From Bacteroides timonensis (GTDB lineage Bacteria; Bacteroidota; Bacteroidia; Bacteroidales; Bacteroidaceae), in NCBI RefSeq assembly GCF_000513195.1, contig NZ_CBVI010000134.1:32760-96759 (forward strand): DNA of 64,000 nt, written 5' to 3'. Position 1 is the stretch's first letter, and each line of letters begins with the position of its first letter. The position numbers were made by a program, and so were the translations under genes. Shown one piece after another: positions 51,478 to 58,805 of this stretch. The notes below the pieces were generated by a model. The model had not been told where the DNA came from and did no database searches. It was given only the letters and a program-made list of their open reading frames with translations.

Positions 51478-54129
51478 ATGAAGTGGAAGAAAAAGTCACA
51501 GCAGCCTCAGTATACACTCAACTCCGAGAAAGTATTCTTGACTGCCACACAACCGGCAAAATCCGTTTACTCATACTTGCAAACGACAAGGCTCGGGTTG
51601 ACAAGAGCAGAAGTTGAAGACCGTCAACTTACTTATGGAAAGAACGAAGTGGTTCACGAACAAAAGAAGAATCCATTCATCGTATTTATCAAAACTTTCA
51701 TCAATCCGTTTATAGGAGTGCTGACCGGATTGGCAGTCATATCACTCGTCATCGACGTACTCATGGCAGAGCCGGGAGAACAGGAATGGACGGGAGTCGT
51801 CATCATCACCGTCATGGTGGTGTGTAGTGCCATCCTGCGCTTCTGGCAGGAATGGAAAGCCAACGAAGCCACAGACTCGCTAATGAAAATGGTAAAGAAT
51901 ACCTGTCTCGTGAAGCGTGCCGGAAGTGGTGAGGAAGAATTGGATATTACGGAACTGGTTCCGGGAGACATCGTCTTCCTGGCAGCCGGAGACATGATTC
52001 CGGCAGACATGCGCATCATCGAATCCAAGGACTTATTCATCAGCCAGGCTTCCCTGACCGGGGAATCGGAACCGATAGAGAAGTTTCCGGAAGTAAAAGA
52101 AAAGCAATACCGGAAAGGCAGCATCGTGGAACTGGATAATATCTGCTACATGGGTTCCACCGTTATCAGTGGCGCAGCCAAAGGTATCGTGTTTGAAACC
52201 GGCAACAGGACTTTCCTCGGTACTATCGCCCGCAACCTCACGGGACACCGTGCCACTACTGCTTTCGACAGGGGGATCAGCAAAGTAAGCCTGCTGCTCA
52301 TCCGTTTTATGCTGGTCATGGTTCCGTTCGTCGTCTTCATCAACGGGTTTACGAAGGGGGATTGGTTCGAAGCTTTTATCTTCGCCATTTCGGTAGCCGT
52401 GGGACTCACGCCCGAGATGCTTCCGATGATTGTAACCGCGAACCTCTCTAAGGGTGCTCTGTCCATGTCGAAGAAGAAAACGATTGTCAAGAATCTGAAT
52501 GCCATCCAGAACTTCGGTGCGATGAATATTCTTTGCACCGATAAAACGGGTACGCTGACGTGCGACAAGATTGTTCTGGAAAAATATATCAATGCGGATG
52601 GCAGCAATGATGAAAGCAAGCGGATATTGCGTCACGCCTACTTCAACAGCTATTTTCAGACCGGGTTAAAGAATTTGATGGACAAAGCCATCCTCTCGCA
52701 CGTAAAAGAACTGAAGCTGGAACATCTGAAGGATGCCTACACCAAAGTGGACGAAATACCGTTTGATTTCATCCGCCGGAGAATGTCCGTAGTGATAGAA
52801 GACAAACAAGGGAAACGCCAGATCATCACCAAAGGTGCTGTGGAAGAGATGCTCAGTATCTGTTCGCACACTGAATTCAATGGAGAAGTGCAGCCTCTGA
52901 CGGATGAACTGAAGGTTAAAGCCCAAAAGATCAGTGAAGAAATGAACCGGAAAGGAATGAGAGTACTGGCCGTTGCTCAGAAAAGCTATATAGAGAAGGT
53001 GGGCAATTTCTCCGTGAGTGATGAAAAGGAAATGGTTCTGATTGGCTTCCTGGCTTTTCTTGATCCTCCGAAACCATCTGCGGCAGAAGCTATTAAGCAA
53101 CTGCATGAGTATGGTGTGGAAGTTAAAATCTTATCGGGGGATAATGATATTGTAGTGAAAGCCATAGGTCGGCAAGTCGGTATCGACACAAGTTATTCAT
53201 TGACCGGACCGGATATTGAGAATATGGATGAGGCTACTTTGAAAGAGCGTGTAAAGACCACTACCTGCTTTTCTAAATTGACGCCTCTGCAAAAAACACA
53301 GATTATTTCCATCTTACAGGAACAGGAGAATACCGTAGGATTTCTGGGAGACGGTATCAATGACGCTGCCGCCTTACGGCAATCGGATATCGGCATTTCG
53401 GTAGATTCCGCTGTGGACATCGCCAAGGAAAGCGCCGATATTATCTTGCTGGAAAAAGACCTGATGGTACTGGAAGACGGAGTACTGGAAGGCCGGAAGA
53501 CTTTCGGGAATATCAATAAGTACATCAAGATGACGGCAAGTTCAAACTTCGGTAATATGTTCAGTGTCATGTTTGCCAGTGCATTTCTACCGTTCCTGCC
53601 GATGATGCCGATTCATCTGCTCATCCAGAATCTACTGTATGATATCTCGCAGACTACCATTCCGTTCGACCGCATGGATCCGGAGTTTCTGAGAAAACCA
53701 CGCAGATGGGATGCATCAGACCTGAAACGTTTTATGATTTACATCGGGCCCATCAGTTCCATATTTGATATTGTCACGTATCTGGTGATGTGGCATGTGT
53801 TTGGCTGTAATAGTCCGGAACATCAGTCCTTGTTTCAATCAGGATGGTTTATTGAGGGGCTGCTTTCGCAAACTCTGATTGTACACATGATACGTACACG
53901 GAAAATTCCGTTCATACAGAGCCGTGCCACTTGGCCCGTAATCGGTATGACTACTTTGGTGATGGTTATAGGAATTGTGATACCGTTCACATCTTTCGGA
54001 GCATCCATTGGTCTGCAGGCGCTTCCATTGAGTTACTTCCCGTGGCTGGTGGGTATTCTGCTCTCCTATTGCGTGCTGACTCAATTGGTAAAGAACTGGT
54101 ATATCAGAAAGTTTTCGGGTTGGTTATAA
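51478..54129 (+). CDS. mgtA: Magnesium-translocating P-type ATPase (MgtA-like)
   Basis: An inner-membrane P3B-type Mg2+ importer of 883 residues. N-terminal cytosolic region, actuator SQASLTGESEPIEKFPEV, and a membrane segment with AVGLTPEMLPMIVTANLSKG, the MgtA/MgtB hallmark. Phosphorylation site CTDKTGTLTCDKI (Asp near 355), FLGDGINDAAALRQSDIGIS, and the C-terminal six-helix block (HLLIQNLLYDISQTTIPFDR). It directly follows an OmpR-type two-component pair and an operator-like array, so it is probably induced by that system on cation limitation, analogous to PhoPQ-mgtA. Specificity is inferred from family motifs. Confidence 0.92.
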   Translation: MKWKKKSQQPQYTLNSEKVFLTATQPAKSVYSYLQTTRLGLTRAEVEDRQLTYGKNEVVHEQKKNPFIVFIKTFINPFIGVLTGLAVISLVIDVLMAEPGEQEWTGVVIITVMVVCSAILRFWQEWKANEATDSLMKMVKNTCLVKRAGSGEEELDITELVPGDIVFLAAGDMIPADMRIIESKDLFISQASLTGESEPIEKFPEVKEKQYRKGSIVELDNICYMGSTVISGAAKGIVFETGNRTFLGTIARNLTGHRATTAFDRGISKVSLLLIRFMLVMVPFVVFINGFTKGDWFEAFIFAISVAVGLTPEMLPMIVTANLSKGALSMSKKKTIVKNLNAIQNFGAMNILCTDKTGTLTCDKIVLEKYINADGSNDESKRILRHAYFNSYFQTGLKNLMDKAILSHVKELKLEHLKDAYTKVDEIPFDFIRRRMSVVIEDKQGKRQIITKGAVEEMLSICSHTEFNGEVQPLTDELKVKAQKISEEMNRKGMRVLAVAQKSYIEKVGNFSVSDEKEMVLIGFLAFLDPPKPSAAEAIKQLHEYGVEVKILSGDNDIVVKAIGRQVGIDTSYSLTGPDIENMDEATLKERVKTTTCFSKLTPLQKTQIISILQEQENTVGFLGDGINDAAALRQSDIGISVDSAVDIAKESADIILLEKDLMVLEDGVLEGRKTFGNINKYIKMTASSNFGNMFSVMFASAFLPFLPMMPIHLLIQNLLYDISQTTIPFDRMDPEFLRKPRRWDASDLKRFMIYIGPISSIFDIVTYLVMWHVFGCNSPEHQSLFQSGWFIEGLLSQTLIVHMIRTRKIPFIQSRATWPVIGMTTLVMVIGIVIPFTSFGASIGLQALPLSYFPWLVGILLSYCVLTQLVKNWYIRKFSGWL

Positions 54130-54134
54130 AAGAA

Positions 54135-54188
54135 AGCCCTGCTTTTCTTCTTTGTCAGACGATACTGGCGGATGAAGAAAGCAGGGCT
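54135..54188. terminator. Bidirectional terminator
   Basis: Stem AGCCCTGCTTT / AAAGCAGGGCT (54135-54145, 54178-54188) with extra inner pairing (CTTC/GAAG). On the minus strand it runs into TTCTTTTAT. It separates the Mg2+ ATPase gene from the convergent small gene. Confidence 0.75.
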
Positions 54189-54215
54189 ATTAGTATCAAC
54201 AAAACTACAGTGTCA

Positions 54216-54449
54216 TTATTCAGAAAAAGACTCGTCGCAGACTTCGGTGACTTGTTCATAGGGAATACATCCATAGCTGCGGTCGTCCAGATAACGCAAT
54301 GCTACATACGGTACGTCTGCCCCGGAAACATACATTTGCAATATAGATATAACCTCCGCCATACGCGAAGTGAATGAGCCATTTCGCTCATTGTATACCT
54401 TCACCCACACACGGTCCCCTCTTTTGATGGGAAGTTCTATATTCTTCAT
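54216..54449 (-). CDS. Small protein of unknown function behind an invertible promoter
   Basis: 77 residues from ATG 54449: MKNIELPIKRGDRVWVKVYN, then ERNGSFTSRMAEVISILQMY, SGADVPYVALRYLDDRSYGC and EQVTEVCDESFSE. The strand-rich pattern with RGDRVWVKVYN suggests a small SH3-like beta barrel. No signal peptide, no membrane helix. I do not recognise the family. An in-frame ATG at 54488 lies inside the left inverted repeat and would add 13 residues. In this orientation no TAnnTTTG promoter faces the gene; inversion of 54500-54777 would supply one. It is a single-gene unit ending at the terminator 54135-54188. Confidence 0.65.
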   Translation of the reverse strand: MKNIELPIKRGDRVWVKVYNERNGSFTSRMAEVISILQMYVSGADVPYVALRYLDDRSYGCIPYEQVTEVCDESFSE

Positions 54450-54476
54450 AAACAGTATAATTAATGCGTTTGTTGG

Positions 54477-54800
54477 AATTACTTGCATAGTAACGGCAAG
54501 CTACCATTTGATGCAGACCGGAAAGGCGTTTTCAGACGGCATCATTTTATGGTAAAAAGAAGTTTTCCTGATAATAAGGTACGTAAAGAAGCATTCCACT
54601 TTCAAAGGATAAAGCGGAAACACGATTCCTTTTGCCTGCTGGGGTAAAAAATCGAAAGCTGTATGTATCAGGGACTAATTTTAATATTGTTTTTGCTGTC
54701 CGATATAAGATTTATTCATATTTTGTTAGGGTTTGTTTGCTTTTCTGTCAAAAAAGACGCAACTTTGTAGCTGCTATTTGCCGTTACTATGCAAGTAATT
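54477..54800. repeat. Putative invertible DNA element (promoter switch)
   Basis: Perfect 23-bp inverted repeats at 54477-54499 and 54778-54800 (core ACTTGCATAGTAACGGCAA on the left, its complement on the right) enclose 278 bp without a convincing ORF. The right repeat abuts the stop codon (54801) of a tyrosine recombinase gene; the left repeat contains a potential start codon of the small gene. The enclosed segment has one good promoter, near its right end and pointing outward. This is the standard layout of Bacteroides phase-variable promoters. Confidence 0.8.
54736..54767 (+). promoter_or_regulatory. Promoter inside the invertible segment
   Basis: -33 TTTG (54736-54739), 20-nt spacer, -7 CAACTTTG (54760-54767; one mismatch to TAnnTTTG). 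In this assembly it points right, into the recombinase gene in antisense. After inversion it would start near 54503 and read left into the small gene. Confidence 0.65.
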
Positions 54801-55814
54801 TCACCTCAACGAAGTGCCATACAGCATATTAAATCTGCCATCTTTCTTCTTTTTACTTTTCTTCACCAAGGAAATCACTTGTCTGTTTATTCTGTCTATC
54901 ACCTCCGCATCAAACGGTTTCAGATAAGTCATCGTCACCCGAATGGACGAGTGCCCCAACGACTGGCTTATCAGTCCCACAGGTACACCACTATGATAAG
55001 CAAGTGTAGCCCATGTATGGCGTGCGGTGTACGAACTTACGGAAACACCGGGCAATAACTGCTTCATCAACCGCGCCAACTCCCGGTTGAAATGCCGTAA
55101 TGTTTCTTGATAACGGTGGTGATGTTCCTCCATGAACAGGCCTCCATGTAGTAACGGGAACAGATACTCCGAATCCGTCTTGTCCCTGTATTTCTGCAAC
55201 AGCCTCATCGCATCGGGCGGCACATCCACCACCATCAGTTTCCCCGTCTTGTGCCGACGGTAAGTGATGCGCCTATTTCTCAAATCCGACTTCCGTAAGT
55301 GTGCCAGGTCAATGAACGGCATACCGCGCAACATGAACATCAGCAGGAAATAGGTGAGCACTTGCTGTTGACGCAGTGTCAGCACACTAAAGTCCGTATT
55401 CCTGAGTTGCTCCATCTGCTCTGCCGTCAGCGCCCGCTTGGTACGCGACTCCACTTTCGTATAAACATCCTTAAACAGCACCGGATTGTACCCCTCTATA
55501 CCCGGTGACATCCAACGATTGTACACCGCCTGCAACGTACGCATATAAGTGGAAATCGTGTTCGGACTGGACTGTTGTCCAGCCAGCCAGTCCTCATACT
55601 CTTTCAGCCTCTCAGGGGTGAAAATCTCCTGCATGGATAGGGAAGCAGTGGTGTTTTTCGGATACCTTTCCTCTGCACAAAATTTCTCATAGGAACGCAG
55701 CGTGCAAGCATAAACATGCATTGCCGGGAACTTTCCTTCCCGCTTCAGCATCTCGATAACTTCCGGCATGTAGAGCCGTAAGTCATCTTTCGCATTTTTT
55801 CTTTCTACATTCAT
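54801..55814 (-). CDS. Tyrosine-type site-specific recombinase
   Basis: 337 residues. N-terminal SAM-like core-binding domain (EVIEMLKREGKFPAMHVYAC, NTISTYMRTLQAVYNRWM). The catalytic domain has Arg163 (MLRGMPFIDLAHL), Lys189 (YRRHKTGKL), Arg265 in SSYTARHTWATLAYHSGV, His288 (SLGHSSIRVTMTY) and nucleophile Tyr297. The position of the usual HxxR His is Tyr262, a common feature of Bacteroides invertase-type recombinases as I recall them. All key residues are otherwise present, so it should be active. It has its own promoter (-7 at 55895-55902). Its stop codon touches the right inverted repeat of the neighbouring invertible element, its most likely substrate. Confidence 0.92.
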   Translation of the reverse strand: MNVERKNAKDDLRLYMPEVIEMLKREGKFPAMHVYACTLRSYEKFCAEERYPKNTTASLSMQEIFTPERLKEYEDWLAGQQSSPNTISTYMRTLQAVYNRWMSPGIEGYNPVLFKDVYTKVESRTKRALTAEQMEQLRNTDFSVLTLRQQQVLTYFLLMFMLRGMPFIDLAHLRKSDLRNRRITYRRHKTGKLMVVDVPPDAMRLLQKYRDKTDSEYLFPLLHGGLFMEEHHHRYQETLRHFNRELARLMKQLLPGVSVSSYTARHTWATLAYHSGVPVGLISQSLGHSSIRVTMTYLKPFDAEVIDRINRQVISLVKKSKKKKDGRFNMLYGTSLR

Positions 55815-55894
55815 AAAGCATTGATTTTAATTACATGATTCAAAAAACTGCTTGTACCACAGAACGTACGTGCAGTAGTAATGTTTATGAGCGC

Positions 55895-55902
55895 CAAAGA
55901 TA
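55895..55902 (-). promoter_or_regulatory. -7 promoter element of the recombinase gene
   Basis: TATCTTTG on the minus strand, 80 nt upstream of the ATG at 55814. Confidence 0.7.
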
Positions 55903-55980
55903 AAGCTAAAGGAATCCGACAAGAGAATATTCATAAATTATACGAATCTGGTATTGAATTTGATTTATAACGGTATGGTA

Positions 55981-56044
55981 ATGAGCTAAATGATAATTTA
56001 GGGGGAGAATGGGTACGCGGACGACGCGTATCTATTTAGCTCAT
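55981..56044. repeat. Nested inverted repeats upstream of the recombinase
   Basis: Outer 11-bp perfect arms ATGAGCTAAAT (55981-55991) and ATTTAGCTCAT (56034-56044) enclose an inner palindrome TACGCG-GACGA-CGCGTA. No ORF. It overlaps the end of repeat Y copy B. Confidence 0.7.
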
Positions 56045-56326
56045 AAGCCGAAAGAAACGAATTAATTCATTATTTCAATAGTTTATTTGTTCTAATTTAT
56101 AACCACCAAAGATTAGTTTTGTAAATACTTGATTATCAGGCGTGTTATAATCAGGCTATCTCAGTATCATACTTAGGATACCTCAATATGATACTGAGGT
56201 ACCCTAAGTATCATACTGAGACCCCCTAAGTATGCGACTGATCTCGCAAATGTTTTGTTTTATAAATATTTATTATTTATATTAGAGGTGCTTATCATAT
56301 CGGATTATCGTTTTGTTCATAACCGG
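56041..56326 (-). repeat. Dispersed repeat Y, copy B (inverted)
   Basis: Reverse complement of copy A at 12881-13170 along its whole length. The core of 22-bp units built on AGTATGATACT is kept, and the flanks (TTGTTCATAACCGG at the end, GAATTAATTCATTA near the start) correspond. Fills most of the ~660-bp gap between the recombinase and YtxH-like genes; apart from this and the nested palindrome I see nothing else in that gap. Confidence 0.85.
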
Positions 56327-56476
56327 AAAAGAAAGAGTTAATTCAACTCCTGATTCTCATAAATTGTGAAATAGTAGTAATTCTTTCCCTACCCGTTGAA
56401 CTAATGCCTTGTGCACTCTGTTCTCTGACCAAAATAGAACATTAATTTAGTTTTTAACCATTAAACCTGTTTAATT

Positions 56477-56773
56477 ATGACATGTAAAGATTCTCACTTT
56501 TTGATTGGCCTTGGAATAGGTTCAATCTTTGGAGCACTGGCTTATGGCTTTGCCCGCAGTGCAAGAGCAAAAAAAATGAAAGCAGAAGTATTCGATGCCC
56601 TGCACAGAATTGAAGGACATACCGAATGCCTGATTGAGTCCGCCAAAGAAAAGGCATTGTATGCCGGAGAAAAAGTCGCCGACAAAGTAGCTGATGAAAC
56701 CTCCGTTATCGCCGAAAAAGCAAACGACCTTAAAGGCAAAGTGCATACGTTCGTAGACACTTCAAAGAAGTAA
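56477..56773 (+). CDS. YtxH-like small membrane protein
   Basis: 98 residues. One N-terminal Gly-rich transmembrane segment (FLIGLGIGSIFGALAYGFAR) followed by a Lys/Ala/Glu-rich amphipathic helical tail (KEKALYAGEKVADKVADETS). This resembles YtxH/gas-vesicle GvpP-type stress proteins. Function unknown; relatives are often general-stress induced. No canonical -7 box is visible upstream. A hairpin follows at 56804-56848. Confidence 0.75.
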   Translation: MTCKDSHFLIGLGIGSIFGALAYGFARSARAKKMKAEVFDALHRIEGHTECLIESAKEKALYAGEKVADKVADETSVIAEKANDLKGKVHTFVDTSKK

Positions 56774-56803
56774 TCAACCTGGTGTCACCATCAGCAAAGA
56801 AGG

Positions 56804-56848
56804 TGTGTCAAAACAAAGATTTACGTTCTTTTATTCAGTTTTGACACA
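56804..56848 (+). terminator. Terminator hairpin after the YtxH-like gene
   Basis: 11-bp perfect stem TGTGTCAAAAC / GTTTTGACACA (56804-56814, 56838-56848); weak T tail. Confidence 0.65.
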
Positions 56849-56920
56849 TCATCTTTCATTTCCCCCATCCTATCAGTCATAAATCTATCCCCGGCATCAC
56901 AATACACCGTTTTTTAATTC

Positions 56921-56928
56921 TATCTTTG
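56921..56928 (+). promoter_or_regulatory. -7 promoter element of the AraC gene
   Basis: TATCTTTG, 28 nt upstream of ATG 56957. Confidence 0.75.
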
Positions 56929-56956
56929 CACCGTCTAATCTATTAAAATACTCCTT

Positions 56957-57832
56957 ATGAAACGATTGTTTGTCCCGGATGATATCCTCTCCTACTACTA
57001 CTCCAGGCAAAAAGACCACGTCTGCCTGCTGCAATACACCAACGTATACGGCACGGAAAACTTCGACACTTTCCTCACCCAGCACGCTCTCGTCTATATC
57101 CTTTCCGGCGTGAAGCAAATCAACGTCTCCCATTCGGACTTCCGCATCAATGCCGGAGAATTGTTTCTGATTCCCAAAGGAGAATACGTGATGTCCGAGT
57201 ACATTGCTGGAGAACAAGGCTTCCGGAGCATGATGCTGTTTTTTAACCAGAAAGTGGCCCGCTACGTAGTGGAGCAACTCAACGAAACCATCCCGGATGC
57301 ACTGGCCGAGACGAAGAAGAAAGAAGCTATAAAGATCATCCCCAACAGCCCCGCCATTCAGAGCCTGTTTTCCTCCTTGGTAGGTTATAGCGAAGAACAC
57401 AACCCCTTTCTCAGCGAAATGGTACGCCTGAAGTTCATGGAACTCATCTACCTCCTATTAGACAGCCCCTACCGGAAGATCATCATCTCCTTCCTGCTCG
57501 ATGCCGCCCGCTACGAGAACCCCTCCATCACATCCGTACTGGAACGATACCTTTACTCAGCGCAAACAGTAGAAGAACTTGCCAAAATCGCGGGGCGCAG
57601 CCTGTCCGGCTTCAAGCGGGAGTTCACCCGGCTATATGGCGAAGCACCCATGACATGGATACGGAAAAAGAAATTGGAGCATGCCGCCTTCCTGCTGGAA
57701 AAGTCGGATAAAAGCATTGAAGACATAGCAGACGCAAGTGGCTTTATCAGCGCTTCACACTTTGCCCGTTTGTTCAAGGCACAATATTCCGTCAGCCCAA
57801 GCGCATACAGAGCCAAACAGACAGATATTTGA
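56957..57832 (+). CDS. AraC-family transcriptional regulator
   Basis: 291 residues. Cupin-like N-terminal domain (HALVYILSGVKQINVSHSDF, AGELFLIPKGEYVMSEYIAG). C-terminal double HTH: VEELAKIAGRSLSGFKREFT and KSIEDIADASGFISASHFAR, ending SVSPSAYRAKQTDI. The upstream neighbour of a secreted beta-propeller gene, which it may control; each has its own promoter. Ligand unknown. Confidence 0.9.
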   Translation: MKRLFVPDDILSYYYSRQKDHVCLLQYTNVYGTENFDTFLTQHALVYILSGVKQINVSHSDFRINAGELFLIPKGEYVMSEYIAGEQGFRSMMLFFNQKVARYVVEQLNETIPDALAETKKKEAIKIIPNSPAIQSLFSSLVGYSEEHNPFLSEMVRLKFMELIYLLLDSPYRKIIISFLLDAARYENPSITSVLERYLYSAQTVEELAKIAGRSLSGFKREFTRLYGEAPMTWIRKKKLEHAAFLLEKSDKSIEDIADASGFISASHFARLFKAQYSVSPSAYRAKQTDI

Positions 57833-57867
57833 ACCGAATAGGCAAGGACCGGCAGTCTGCCCGCCCC

Positions 57868-57875
57868 TATCTTTG
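57868..57875 (+). promoter_or_regulatory. -7 promoter element of the beta-propeller gene
   Basis: TATCTTTG, 27 nt upstream of ATG 57903. Confidence 0.75.
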
Positions 57876-57902
57876 CAAACGAAATATTAAAAGATAGGAA
57901 TT

Positions 57903-58805
57903 ATGAAGAAAGCATTGATTTTAAAGACACTGGCCGTAATAGTCCTCACAGGAGTACTGACACCTGCCTATGCCGGAAGCATGCCGGAAGGCAAGACCAC
58001 CAAAGTAATTACAGAAGGCATCCGTTTCTGTGAAAGCACCTATCCCTACAATGGAGGGATACTGATTGCCAACTTCGGCACGGAGCAACTGAATCCGCTG
58101 AACCGGGAAAAGAAAGGCTATATCCTATATTATAAGGACGGCAAGATAACCACCCTCATCCCTGCCGACGGTAATCTTTCCGCTCCGAAAGGAATGTTCG
58201 AAAGAAATGGATACCTGTATATCTGTGATGTCAACCAATTGGTAATATATAATCTGAAAGCGGTAGCCCAACCTCCCCAAATCATCCGCTTCCCCGCCGA
58301 CGATTTGTTCCTGAACGATTTGGCTGCATCCGGCAATACCCTTTATATTTCCGTAACGAACAGCGGCCGCATCTATACGTTGGATATCAGCAATCCGGCA
58401 AAACAGGAAAACTCGCTTCCCGTCAAATGGCTGGACATTACCGGCCCCAACGGAATTACGATAGATGGCAACACAATGTACATCGCCTCCTATCCTGCCG
58501 ACGGAAACACCACGGAGGCCAATGTCATATATAAAGTCTCGAACTTGAAAAAGCCCGCAGCCGAAATATTCGTCAACGCAGCCAGCCAGTACGACGGCAT
58601 CGCAGTGTCGGCAGATAAGAAAACACTGTACATCAGCAGCTGGACGCCCGCAAGCGTCAGTGCCATCGACATGAAAAGCAAGCAGCAGACAGTTCTTCCC
58701 GTAGCAGAGGGCTTAACAGGTCCCGCAGACATGACCTTGGTGGACGGAACGCTTTTCATACCCGACTTGCCCAATAGCAGAGTTTTGATTTATAAAGTAG
58801 AGTAA
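57903..58805 (+). CDS. Secreted SMP-30/NHL-like beta-propeller protein
   Basis: 300 residues with signal peptide LKTLAVIVLTGVLTPAYAGS. Repeating blades include GGILIANFGTEQLNPLNREK, PKGMFERNGYLYICDVNQLV, NDLAASGNTLYISVTNSGRI, GPNGITIDGNTMYIASYPAD and SAIDMKSKQQTVLPVAEGLT. The pattern fits gluconolactonase/SMP-30-type six-bladed propellers; catalytic Ca2+ ligands are not certain, so it may be a lactonase or a non-enzymatic propeller. Its last 16 bp overlap the end of the convergent MutS-like gene. Confidence 0.8.
   Translation: MKKALILKTLAVIVLTGVLTPAYAGSMPEGKTTKVITEGIRFCESTYPYNGGILIANFGTEQLNPLNREKKGYILYYKDGKITTLIPADGNLSAPKGMFERNGYLYICDVNQLVIYNLKAVAQPPQIIRFPADDLFLNDLAASGNTLYISVTNSGRIYTLDISNPAKQENSLPVKWLDITGPNGITIDGNTMYIASYPADGNTTEANVIYKVSNLKKPAAEIFVNAASQYDGIAVSADKKTLYISSWTPASVSAIDMKSKQQTVLPVAEGLTGPADMTLVDGTLFIPDLPNSRVLIYKVE

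Noticed and set aside
54801..55814. Recombinase as the integrase of an integrated mobile element
   Set aside because: No att-like direct repeats, tRNA target, relaxase, excisionase or cargo genes are visible; the perfect inverted repeat next to it supports a local invertase.
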